Of a stretch of 38,691 nt of DNA, positions 12,463 through 21,720 are shown piece after piece. Position numbers and translations under genes: made by a program. Below the pieces are notes generated by a model. That model was not told the origin of the DNA. It ran no database searches and saw only the letters and a program-made list of their open reading frames with translations. Origin of the DNA: Porogramme epimiltina (taxonomy: Eukaryota > Basidiomycota > Agaricomycetes > Polyporales > Polyporaceae). Positions within the stretch are counted from its first letter, which is position 1; every line of letters starts with the position of its first letter. The stretch is taken from positions 1 through 38,691 of the forward strand of contig FTLJ01000282.1 of the NCBI GenBank assembly GCA_900155495.1. The letters run 5' to 3'.

Positions 12463-13263
12463 ATGAGCAGGGGCGGCAGAGGTGGGGGAGGGTTTGGCGG
12501 ACGCGGCGGGGGTAAGTCTGCATTTTCACTCATTCTACATATTTTTCTCAAGGGATATTTAGGGCGTGGCGGCGGACGGGGTGGGTTCCAGCAGCGGGAT
12601 ATGGGTCCACCGGACACGGTTCTTGGTACGTCCCCTGCGATCTTATGTGTCTAGAGTTCTAGTACCAACTGTCCCCCGATTCCCCCCTTTTTTCAGAGAT
12701 GGGCTCTTTCATGCACGCAGTCGAAGACGAGATGCTCTGCCAGTCTCTCATGCCCGACAAGGTCCCCTACTTCAACGCCCCCATCTACCTCCAGAACAAG
12801 TCCGTCATCGGTCGCGTCGACGAAATCCTCGGCCCCATAAACGAGGTCTACTTCTCTGTCAAGATGGGTGAGGGCATGGTCGCGAGCTCGTTCAAGAAGG
12901 GTGACAAGGTCTACATCGGCGGCGACAAGCTTCTCCCTATCGAGCGGTTCCTGCCGAAGCCAAAACTTGTCGGTACGTGCCCCTGTTTTTGCTTCGTGCG
13001 CAGATATGCTCAATCTCTTCTGAATAGGTGTCAAAAAGCCCCGAGGGGCAGGTGGTCGGGGCGGGCCCGGCGGAAGAGGGCGTGGGGCTCCAGGAGGCTT
13101 CCGCGGCCGGGGAGCACCAAGGGGTGGAGGTCGCGGTGCACCGAGGGGATTCAGCAGAGGTGGTGGAGGTGGTGGACGAGGTGCACCAAGGGGGCGCGGT
13201 TTCGGCGGCGGAGGTTTCGGCGGCGGAGGCGGCCGAGGGGGCTTCCGCGGCCGTGGATCATAA
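12463..13263 (+). CDS. GAR1: H/ACA snoRNP subunit GAR1
   Basis: GAR1 binds the NOP10/CBF5 core of H/ACA snoRNPs that pseudouridylate rRNA in the nucleolus. Exons: 12463-12511, 12563-12625, 12697-12972, 13028-13263; 207 aa. It has the usual three-part plan: an N-terminal glycine-arginine-rich tail, a conserved beta-barrel core ([14 protein letters not shown], then [20 protein letters not shown], then [20 protein letters not shown]), and a long C-terminal RGG domain. The length fits fungal GAR1. The C-terminal RGG repeats produce a long proline-rich shadow frame on the other strand, which is not a gene. Phase and motif continuity support every splice site. Ends 167 bp from the convergent Mis14-like gene. 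Confidence 0.96.
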
Positions 13264-13430
13264 CGTGTATATGTGCGGGTGTGTTGTACGAGTCTGTTTG
13301 TTATCTTTGCTACTTTCCTTCTCTCGGCTGTTTGGCATACGGCGTGCGACATCCAAAGTCCGTTGAACATACAGTATATGCAGTAATAAGGCTACAGGTG
13401 GGTATAAGGAGAATCCTAAGTGTTACAACA

Positions 13431-14386
13431 TCAAGGTTTTAATGCCTTGATCTCCTCAGCGACGACCTTCACCCGCTCTGACCTTTCCATCTGCACTGGT
13501 ACGGACTAGTCATGTCAAGTTAATGTCAGCTTCTCAGTAAGGAGGGGAATGGAAGATCTCTCCCACCTGCTTCAGCTCTTCTGCGAGCGCGAACAGCTGG
13601 GCTGCAACCTCGTCGATCCTCTGGTACTCCAGCGGCGACACTATAAAAATGGGGAAGGGCGGATTCAGTCATTACGCCGAGATGTGGGGCACACAGAAAT
13701 GCACGTACGGTCCTCCTTGGGAGGCGCGTCCAAGCCTTCGTCCTCGACCTCCTCGAGTGCTGCGGCCTCCTCCGCGTCCAGCTCACCCTGACTGGCAAGC
13801 AGCTCGCGCATCTGCCGCTCGAGCTCCTCTGGCTTCGTTCGCCGCTCACGCCCAATCTGGAGGTCCCATCGTAGGCTCTGGTCTGCGAGCGACCAGATGT
13901 GTCGGTCGAAACCCTCGTCGAATGCTTCTGTGTCTATTTGAGCGGAGTGCAAGGATGCGCGGCGAGTAGGGGTGAGGGTAAATGTTAGGAAGTTGGCCCG
14001 CGGAGATAAAGCCAGGTAGAGGCGTGAGTGGAGGAAGACACGAGGTAAGGGAGAGCACGCCACCTTCGTCCTCATTCAGGTCCTCCAAGTTCTGTCCGTT
14101 CACGCGGATGTTCCGGCGAGCCATATCGAACGTCTTGTCTACAAACTGCGAGGCCGCGGCCGCGAGATTTCAGCCCCATAACGCGCGCTCAACAAGACGG
14201 AGAAGGACGTACGCGGTGGACGTGGGCGAGGAGCGCCTTGCGGTCCTGCTCGGACGCGTTCTTGCCAAGCTGCTCCTCGAGCGCGCCGAGTGCGGCGAGC
14301 GTGTAGTTGCGCTTGATGCGCCGCCAGTCGTCGAGTGTCTCGACGGAGATGCGGGGGAGCTCTTCGCGCTGCGCGTCGGTGCCCAT
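13431..14386 (-). CDS. Kinetochore protein Mis14/NSL1-like (MIS12 complex)
   Basis: Likely NSL1/Mis14 subunit of the MIS12 (MIND) complex, which links centromeric chromatin to the NDC80 complex. Exons: 14386-14213, 14145-14064, 13933-13709, 13640-13567, 13490-13431; 204 aa. Recognised by a [19 protein letters not shown] segment followed by [20 protein letters not shown], the signature pattern of the Mis14 family. The helical C-terminus ([18 protein letters not shown], then [20 protein letters not shown]) fits its coiled-coil role. Length is normal for the family. An in-frame ATG 20 codons upstream exists; the internal MGTDAQ start was chosen because the upstream residues are low-complexity. 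Assignment is from remembered family pattern, so moderately sure. Confidence 0.75.
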
Positions 14387-14626
14387 GGTGGTTGCTGAGA
14401 AGAAGACGGGAGGAGGGTGGCACGGAGGCGCGCTCCGGGCCGCCACTTCATGTTGGCACGACGCACAGGCACGGGGACGCGTCTGGGCGCTTCACGCAGG
14501 GGCTGCTCTCGCATTGGTATGTGCGGAAAACAAAATGTTCATGAAAGCTCGTATCGAGTAGCAATGCGACATCATTAGACTACTAGTACTATATACAGGT
14601 CGAGTTGAATCGAAGTGGGTGTGGGC

Positions 14627-16536
14627 TCAGTGCGCCTCTGGCCGGGTAACGTCCCCGAGTATCTGCCCGACCTTGACCTTCTGCCCGGCGCTGACGGCGA
14701 AGTCGAAGTGATGCGGGGCCTCGAAAACGAGCACAACCGTGCTGCCTAGGCAGAAGCCGCCCATCTCACTGCCCTTGGTGAGCGGCTGACCGTTGAGGAT
14801 CGGCGACGCGGCGGAGTAGACCGCCTCGGTGAAGGTCCCAACGGGGTGGTCGCGCCGCCTGCCGACATTCGTGCGAAGGTCCTGGGGAGCGCGTTAAGTT
14901 AGGTGGGTAAGAGTAGCGGACGGGGGATGTGCTCGCCTGGTCGAAGTTGATCTTGATACTGCCAACGTTGGTAGCACCGACGGGTATCATGCTAAAGAAG
15001 CCGTGCTTCCAGCGGCCGAGAAGCGCGACACGCTCGTTGAGCACGAAGAGGTTCTCCAACCTCTTCACCATCCAAGGGGACACGGAGAAGAGGTCACCTA
15101 ACAACGGACCCAGTCAGCCCTCCACGCCCAAGCTCGCACACCAAGACTTCGCCTCCCCGCACTCACCGACGAAATGGCGCCTGCGCTCGACGACCCACGC
15201 CGCGGGGCTGTGGAAGCGGTGGTAGTCGCCGGGCGCGAGGTAGATGACGACGAAGAACGTGTCGTTGCCCGGCTTCGTGCGCACGCTCGTGAAGCTGTCG
15301 CGGCGCGCCGCGGCGGGGCGGATGCCGACCTCGGACGCCATGCTCACGTCCTGCGCGACGGTCTCGGGGAGCGCCTGGTCGCGCGGCACGGACGCGTCCG
15401 TGCGCTCGCCGTGCTTCTTCGCCGACGCGCCCGAGCCCGAGAGCGTGACGGGGCGCGGGGACACGTCGACCGTGGGCGTGGAGGTGCCGGAGGAGGAGGG
15501 CGTGGGCGTGCCGAGGAGGTCGTGCAGGCTGTATTCGATGCCGTTGATCTCGGCGAAGTGGCGGTGGTTGACCTCCTCGAGGTGGCGGTCGGGGAACTCG
15601 ACGGAGGTCGCGGCGGGCCCGCCGGGGCGCGCGACGCCGAGCAATGCATCGAGGGAGTATGTGCTGCCCTTGATCTGCTCAATGCGGCCGTTCTTGATCA
15701 CGCCGAAGTGGAGCACGCGACCGTCTGCAGGACTGACCTAGAGGCACACGACATAGTTAGCGAGATGGAAACGGCGTAGGGGTCGGGGATTTTCGCACCA
15801 ATACTGCATCGTCGATGGGCCTTGCGCCGTCCTTGAGTTTACGGTAGAAGAACTCGCCGAGACTCGCATACTTTGCGAGTTCCTCAGGGTCAATCTCTTC
15901 GAGGTCGCAGCCGAAGATGCTGGCGTATAACCGGAAGCCGATAGGTCTGAACCAAACAGGAAGTTCGAGAGAGTTGAGGTAACCCCACACGCGGGAGAGG
16001 TTGCGGAGAGGAAGCGCGCCGATAACGTGGACCTGCCGAGGGCATGCGTCAGGGACGGCATGCTCGCCAGGTCACCGTACACTCGCTTGGGGAGCGCGGG
16101 GGGCAGGATGCTAGAGCTTAAAGAGTGGGACGTACATGCCATGGACCCTTTAACCTGATGACCTCGTGCCCATCCTCGTCGACGACGACCTCGCGTGCCG
16201 CAGACTTTCTTCGGTATTGAATGACAATGAGGAGGAGCGCGCCGGCGGCTACGGGAAGAGGGTACCATTTTGTCGGGGTGTTTTGCCATGCTTCAACGAG
16301 CCGTCCTGAACAAAGCGTCAGGGGAGCCCGCGGGGAGCAGAGAGGGTGTACTGACGGTAAAGCGGTGCCCGCCCGCCTGAAGTGGAGTTGTCATACGCAT
16401 TGCGAGAGTCTTGAGAGAGGAACCTGGCGGCGGAGCCACGGATGAATGCACTGGAGCGAGCGAGGTGGCCCTTGAAGGCAGCGCGGCGGGAGAAGAGGCC
16501 GGAGAAGGGCGAGGAGTTGTGCTGCGTGAACTTCAT
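14627..16536 (-). CDS. PSD1: Mitochondrial phosphatidylserine decarboxylase PSD1
   Basis: Converts phosphatidylserine to phosphatidylethanolamine at the mitochondrial inner membrane. Exons: 16536-16356, 16305-16136, 16032-15799, 15737-15167, 15097-14937, 14881-14627; 523 aa. The N-terminus is an Arg/Ser-rich presequence without acidic residues for about 40 codons. A transmembrane segment follows at ~74-90 ([17 protein letters not shown]). The catalytic domain shows [32 protein letters not shown] and [14 protein letters not shown]. Near the C-terminus the LGST motif (~484-487) is where self-cleavage makes the pyruvoyl group on the serine. A ~100-residue Ser/Thr/Pro-rich insert lies between ADGR and the HRFHSP motif. 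The fifth intron has a GC donor (CAG|GCGAGC). An in-frame ATG at 16656 would add 40 residues; the shorter form gives the better presequence. Confidence 0.95.
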
Positions 16537-16863
16537 CCTCCTCGTCCTGGCAGAGGATGGCAGGGCTGGCCGCGCTGTGTCCCGCGGTGACTGACCTGGC
16601 GGGACTGCGCCTGTCGAGCCTCCACCCTCTCTCCGTCCAGGCGCCTTCCGCCCCACGTGCGTCCCCGCATGTGATTCGTGCCACTATCTCATTCTCCCGT
16701 CCACCAAGGCCAGCCACAAATATCCAAAGCCGAGTGCACTCGATAGTATCAGTATATCTAGCGATACAGGCGATAATTCCATTATAGAGATGTAGCGTAA
16801 TGTAGGCGTCAAACAGTTCACCCGTAAATCAAAGATACAGGACCAACTTCCCTCGCAAATTCT
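16537..16863 (-). promoter_or_regulatory. PSD1 promoter with CACGTG and CATGTGATT elements
   Basis: This 327-bp gap lies upstream of PSD1 and downstream of the UPF0538 gene. CACGTG sits at 16654-16659 and CATGTGATT at 16668-16676, both within about 140 bp of the PSD1 start. Both are bHLH-type sites, and the second resembles the yeast inositol/choline response element (CATRTGAAAT). A regulatory role is inference. Confidence 0.4.
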
Positions 16864-17577
16864 TCAGCCTTCCCACTTTGTCTGCAAAAACGTTAGGCTG
16901 ATCCCGAGCTCACGCGACAGAAGCCCAAATGGAGACATACGTCTGGGTTCATCTTGAACTCTTCGTAGAGCTGTCTGTTGAAAAAGCTCACCTCGGACTC
17001 GTTTTCTGCAGGGCATGTTGGTGTGCTGAACGTCAGGGAGAGCATAGAAAGTACGGACCGAGACCGAGATCGCATAAAAGTTTGGCATTATCCTCGAATA
17101 TCCACTCGTCGTGGTCCAAGTTTATGATGAGATTTGTGGTCTATTACGGTGTTATTTATAAATACACGATGGGGACGGATGGGCAGAGATCACACCTTAG
17201 CTCCATGGGCCTTTGTGTATAGCTTCAGCGTATCTATTTAAACGATGAAAGCTAGAAAAGGGTGATCGTCGAGCTACAAGAGCTTACCAAGGACGGCGTT
17301 CCGATAGGGTTTCCAACCGGGCTGGGTTTGTATAGCTAGTGCGGATAGAATACGGTTCGCGGGGCGGGGTGGAGGGGGAAAGATGAAGGGGAGACGTGCC
17401 TTGCTTGACCATATCTTTCAGTTGACCGACCGATGTTTTTTCGAGATCGACATGGTGCAGGACGAGAGAACGCTCAGTGCGGAATGCGAAGGATTTAATG
17501 ACGCGGGCGGTGAGGGTAGCGTCGGTTTTTGGAAGGGCTAGGTTGGTGGGGGTGTCGTCGATTCCGTCTTCGGGCAT
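16864..17577 (-). CDS. UPF0538 (DUF2340) family protein
   Basis: Small conserved eukaryotic protein, 140 aa, homologous to human C2orf76; molecular function unknown. Exons: 17577-17400, 17335-17288, 17233-17196, 17140-17065, 17005-16941, 16881-16864. Diagnostic segments are TARVIKSFAFRTERSLVLHH near the N-terminus, IQTQPGWKPYRN, DTLKLYTKAHGAKTTNLIIN, HDEWIFEDN and SEVSFFNRQLYEEFKMNPD, ending TKWEG. This reproduces the family's full length. Six exons for 140 residues, with a final coding exon of 18 nt, is very fragmented. The first intron has a GC donor (CAAG|GCACGT). An upstream in-frame ATG at 17847 exists, but the sequence between is not conserved-looking. The ubiquitin-like fold sometimes suggested for this family cannot be judged here. 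Confidence 0.88.
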
Positions 17578-18359
17578 GGCTGAGAGCAAGGGCGGGTGCG
17601 ATGAAAGCTTGCACTCTAAGGAAATGGGATATACAGACGAAAGCGCGAGCGAGAAGATCGGAGAAGGGGCGAGGAGGCTTTGGGCGGAGGGGCCGGACCG
17701 ATCGATATGAGGGGTAGGCGCGTGTGTGGCATGGGGCTTGTTGCGGACTAATGGAGGGCTAATAATAGCGTAAAGAACGGGCTTATAGCGATTAGCCACT
17801 CTACTAGTCCGCCGCTTCAATCCGAGCCGCGGCCTGGCTGTCCTCAACCACCAACGCAGCAGCGCCCGCAGGCCGAGCCTCCCGTTCGACGCTCGTTGGA
17901 TCGTGCGCGCACACCATGTCTCGTTCTGTCACACCCCGTGCGACCCATGACTGATGCATGACGTCCCCCACGGCGTTCCGGCAGACGGCACAGCGAGTCC
18001 CATATCTCCGCCTCTACCCTCTTCCTTCTTCCTCTCCTCTCATTTCTCCGTCCTCCCGCTCGCCACCCATCCCCACCGACTAATGTCTCGCGTCCTACCC
18101 CCTGACATGTCATCTCGGCTGCCTCAGATTCACTCAACATACGTCCGCCCAAAACATAGCTGTCGACACCGCCACGCATTTTAGAGTGCGCCCCGGCTGC
18201 CGTGCACCCGTCGCGCCCTGGTCAGACTCACGACTGTTTTCCGAAGTTTCTCCGTTCCCCATCCCCATATAAACACTCAAATGTCTTCGCTTTCTCTGAG
18301 TCTTACACGCCCTCTCGTCCCCTCTTTTGTGCCCCTACAGCACACCCACACCTCCCAAC
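17578..18359. promoter_or_regulatory. Divergent promoter UPF0538 / beta-glucosidase, TATA box
   Basis: Gap of 782 bp between divergent genes. A TATAAA at 18268-18273 lies 87 bp upstream of the beta-glucosidase ATG. Transcription starting about 30 bp downstream would exclude the out-of-frame ATG at 18281. C/T-rich blocks occur at ~18000-18070 and ~18300-18350. No further gene is seen in the gap. Confidence 0.55.
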
Positions 18360-21300
18360 ATGTCGCGCGAGTTTCTAAACGCTTCTGTTCCCGACCTTGT
18401 CTCCAAACTCTCCACAGCAGAGAAGATTCTTCTTCTCAGCGCCCCAAACTGGTGGAATACCCACAGTATAGACCGCCTCAACATCCCCTCCGTCCGCATG
18501 AGCGATGGTCCCAATGTATTTACCTTCCACCTGCTGCCCTTCTTCCTTCAGGCTCATCTAACCGCTATATAGGGTGTTCGAGGCTCTTCTCACTTTGTGT
18601 CTACGCCGGCGCAATGTCTCCCAGTACGTGCTTCTTTCTACTCTGGCTTGACTCAAGTCGCTCATCCTCTACATTGACTCATAGTGTGCGACCTCTATGG
18701 CCTCGACGTTCGACCCCGAGCTCCTCCACAAGGTTGGGGAGTTCCTGGCGGACGAAGCAAAGATCAAGTCCTCCGTTATCCTCCTGGCCCCGACTTGCAA
18801 TATTCAGCGTAATCCTCTTGGCGGCCGCGCTTTCGAGTCTTTCTCTGAGGATCCTCACCACTCGGGTAGATGTTGTAATTTCTCTATCCTATTTGCTTGC
18901 TCACGTTGTTTCGCGCGATATAGGTACGATGGCCGCGGCCTACGTCGCTGGACTTCAGTCCAAGGGTGTCGCTGCTACTATCAAGCACTTTACTGCCAAC
19001 GATCAGGAGCATGAGCGGACTGCGGCCGAGTCCGTAATGTCTGACCGTGCCCTGCGCGAAATCTACCTCTACCCGTATGCACTCATCTGATGATGCACTG
19101 AGCAGCACCACGTCTCACTATGCTGTCGTACAGATTTATGCTTGCACAGAAGCTGGCCAAACCATGGGCTTTCATGACCTCGTGAGCTCACAGTTGTGAG
19201 CAACAATGTCTGAGTTTTGACCGTGGCTCTAGATACGGGAGGATCCAGGGTGTTCACTGTTCGGAGAACCCCGCTTTACTTCAGGATATCCTGCGTAAGG
19301 ACTGGGGCTTCGATGGTATCGTCATGAGCGACTGGTCAGTTGCCCTCTCTCGCGCCCCCCTACGTTGCAGTGTTCACCTTGCCTCCTCCTTAGGTTCGGA
19401 ACGTACAGCGTCGACCAAGCGATTAACGCCGGTCTCGACCTCGAGATGCCCGGCCCGCCGCGCTGGCGCACACCCCTCCTCGTCGGGCACGCGCTCTCGT
19501 GCCAGAAGCTCCGCGAAGAGACACTCGACGTGCGCGCACAAGCGATGCTCGAGTTCGTCCAGCGCCAGGCGCAGCGCAACCCCGACGTCGTCTTCGGCGA
19601 CGGCCAGGAGCGCACGCGCGACACGCCCGAGGGCCGCGCGTTCTGCCGCCGCCTCGCCGCAGAGGGCATGGTTGTGCTGAAGAACACGGGCGGGGTCCTG
19701 CCGCTCGCCGCGGGGCGCGTGAAGAAGGTCGCGCTCATCGGGCCGAACATGAAGGACAGGGTCATCTCCGGCGGCGGGTCTGCTGCGCTCAAGCCCAGCT
19801 ATGTCGTCACCCCATTTACGGGTATCACCCAGAATGCGCCCGAGGGTATCGAGTTTAGTTACGAGCTTGGGTGCTACTGTGGGTTTCTCCTCTCTAGTGC
19901 TCGGAGGAATCGCCGTGCTGATGTCGGGACGTGCAGCCTTCAAGTACACGCCGACGATAGAGGCATTCCTCACGACGCCGACGGGCGAACCCGGATGGGT
20001 GTGCACGTTCTACAACAGCGACGGGAACGGCGTGCCAACGGGTGCGATGGTCAAGGAGTACGTCCTGCGCGACACGCGCATCCGCCTCAACGATTTCCTC
20101 CCCGAGGGGCTCGGCGAGACGTGGATGCTCAAGCTCCACGGGAAGCTCACGATGGAGAAGACCGCCGAATACGACCTAGGGGTCGCTGTCGCTGGCCGCG
20201 CGAAGCTGTACATTGACGGCAAGGTCGTGGTGGACAACTGGACGAAACAGAGACCGGGTGACTTCTTCTACGGGTGGGTCTGACATTTCACGACTTGTCA
20301 ATGAGTTGTGGCCACAACTAAAGGCCACTATAGTCAGGGAACCCAGGAGGAATACGGCACTGTGTCGCTCACGGGCGGCCAGTCCGTTGATATCCTGGTC
20401 GAGTACACGAACACCAAACCACCCGAGGGCGCTGAAGCCGACCGGTCTCAGCCTGCACTCATGCGCGGAGTGGTACGCGCCTTCTCTGCAGCCTCTGCCT
20501 GGGTTGTTCTGTGTACTTACGAGAGATTTCCTAGCGCATTGGCGGGTGCGAGAAGATCGAACGTGAGGCCGCTATGGTCGCCGCGGAGAAGCTTGCGGCC
20601 GAGTCCGACGTCGCGGTCGTCGTGGCCGGCCTCTCGCCGGACTGGGAGAGCGAAGGATCGGACAGACCGACACTGCACATGCCCGGGCCCCAAGACGAAC
20701 TCATCGCGCGGATCGCAAAGGCGAACCCGAACACTGTCGTGGTCATCCAAGCCGTGAGTCCCTCCTGCGACTCACCATCGTCCATGCGGCGGACGCTGAT
20801 GCGCTCGAATGCCAGGGCTCCGCGGTCGCAATGCCGTGGGTAGATGCGGTCAGCGGTATCGTGCAAGCGTGGTATTCGGGCAACGAAGCCGGGAATGCGA
20901 TCGCGGACGTGCTCTTCGGCGCACTCAACCCGAGCGGCCGCCTCCCGCTCACGCTCCCCGTGCGCATCCAGGACATCCCCGCGTACCCCAACTTCCGCAG
21001 CGAGAACGCGCAGATCCACTACCGCGAGGACCTCTTCGTCGGCTACAAGGGCTACCAGGTCGCGGACGTGCGCCCGCTCTTCCCGTTCGGCTTCGGCCTG
21101 TCGTACACGACGTTCGCGTGGGCGGGCCTCGCGCTCTCCACCGCGACGGTCGCGGGCGGTTCCGCCGACGGCTTCGCGCTCGACGTCGCTGTCACGGTGA
21201 CGAACACGGGCGCGGTTACGGGCTCGGATGTCGTGCAGGTGTACGTGTCGATGCCCGAGTTCGGGCTCACGACGCCGAAGCTGCAGCTGCGCGGGTTCGC

Positions 21301-21505
21301 GAAGGCGCGGGACCTCGCCCCGGGTCAGAGCGCGACGGTCACCGTGAGCCTCGACAAGTACGCGGTCTCGTGGTGGGATACGCGCGGGCAGCAGTGGAAG
21401 GCGGTCCCTGGCACCTATGGCATCCATGTGGGCAAGAGCAGTGCCGAGATGGTGCTCGAGAGCGAGTTTACGCTCGAGAAGGGCTTTACTTGGAATGGGT
21501 TGTGA
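18360..21505 (+). CDS. Intracellular GH3 beta-glucosidase with PA14 domain
   Basis: Glycoside hydrolase family 3 enzyme predicted to release glucose from cellobiose and other beta-glucosides. Exons: 18360-18515, 18573-18623, 18685-18865, 18924-19074, 19134-19181, 19233-19334, 19394-19878, 19937-20273, 20334-20472, 20535-20753, 20816-21505; 852 aa. The TIM-barrel domain shows MSDGPNGVRG, KHFTANDQEHERT and the nucleophile Asp in VMSDW (Asp229). A PA14 insert (FYNSDGNGVP ... AKLYIDGKVVVDNW) interrupts the second domain. The likely acid/base is Glu590 in SPDWESEGSDRP. A fibronectin-III-like C-terminus begins after FGFGLSYTTF. The layout and catalytic positions match Kluyveromyces marxianus BglI. 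The N-terminus MSREFLNASV has no signal peptide, so it probably acts on sugars inside the cell. Confidence 0.94.
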
Positions 21506-21720
21506 ACAGGAGGGCTCTGGAGGTCACTTAGAGGAAAGGTATTTGGAGCAGCATATATGACGTGTACAAGTATCTTCGGTGAGCCAAGTTTATGGCAAGG
21601 GAATCATTACGGGTAGTATTGCATAGTGCTGGCGTACAAGTATAGAGGCGAGGCGAGATTACAGCGACATTGGGAGCTGGATAAGAATATCATAGAATAC
21701 ATAGACTGTCCGCCTACACT

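Noticed and set aside
12693..13370. Proline-rich minus-strand frame of 225 codons
   Set aside because: It is the mirror of GAR1's Gly/Arg repeats; GAR1 is certain on the plus strand.
18281..19090. 269-codon plus-strand frame starting upstream of the beta-glucosidase
   Set aside because: It is out of frame with the GH3 protein, runs through its introns and has no family features.
20531..21427. Minus-strand frame of 298 codons under the beta-glucosidase
   Set aside because: Arg/Ala/Glu-rich antisense shadow of GH3 exons 10 and 11, with no domain features.
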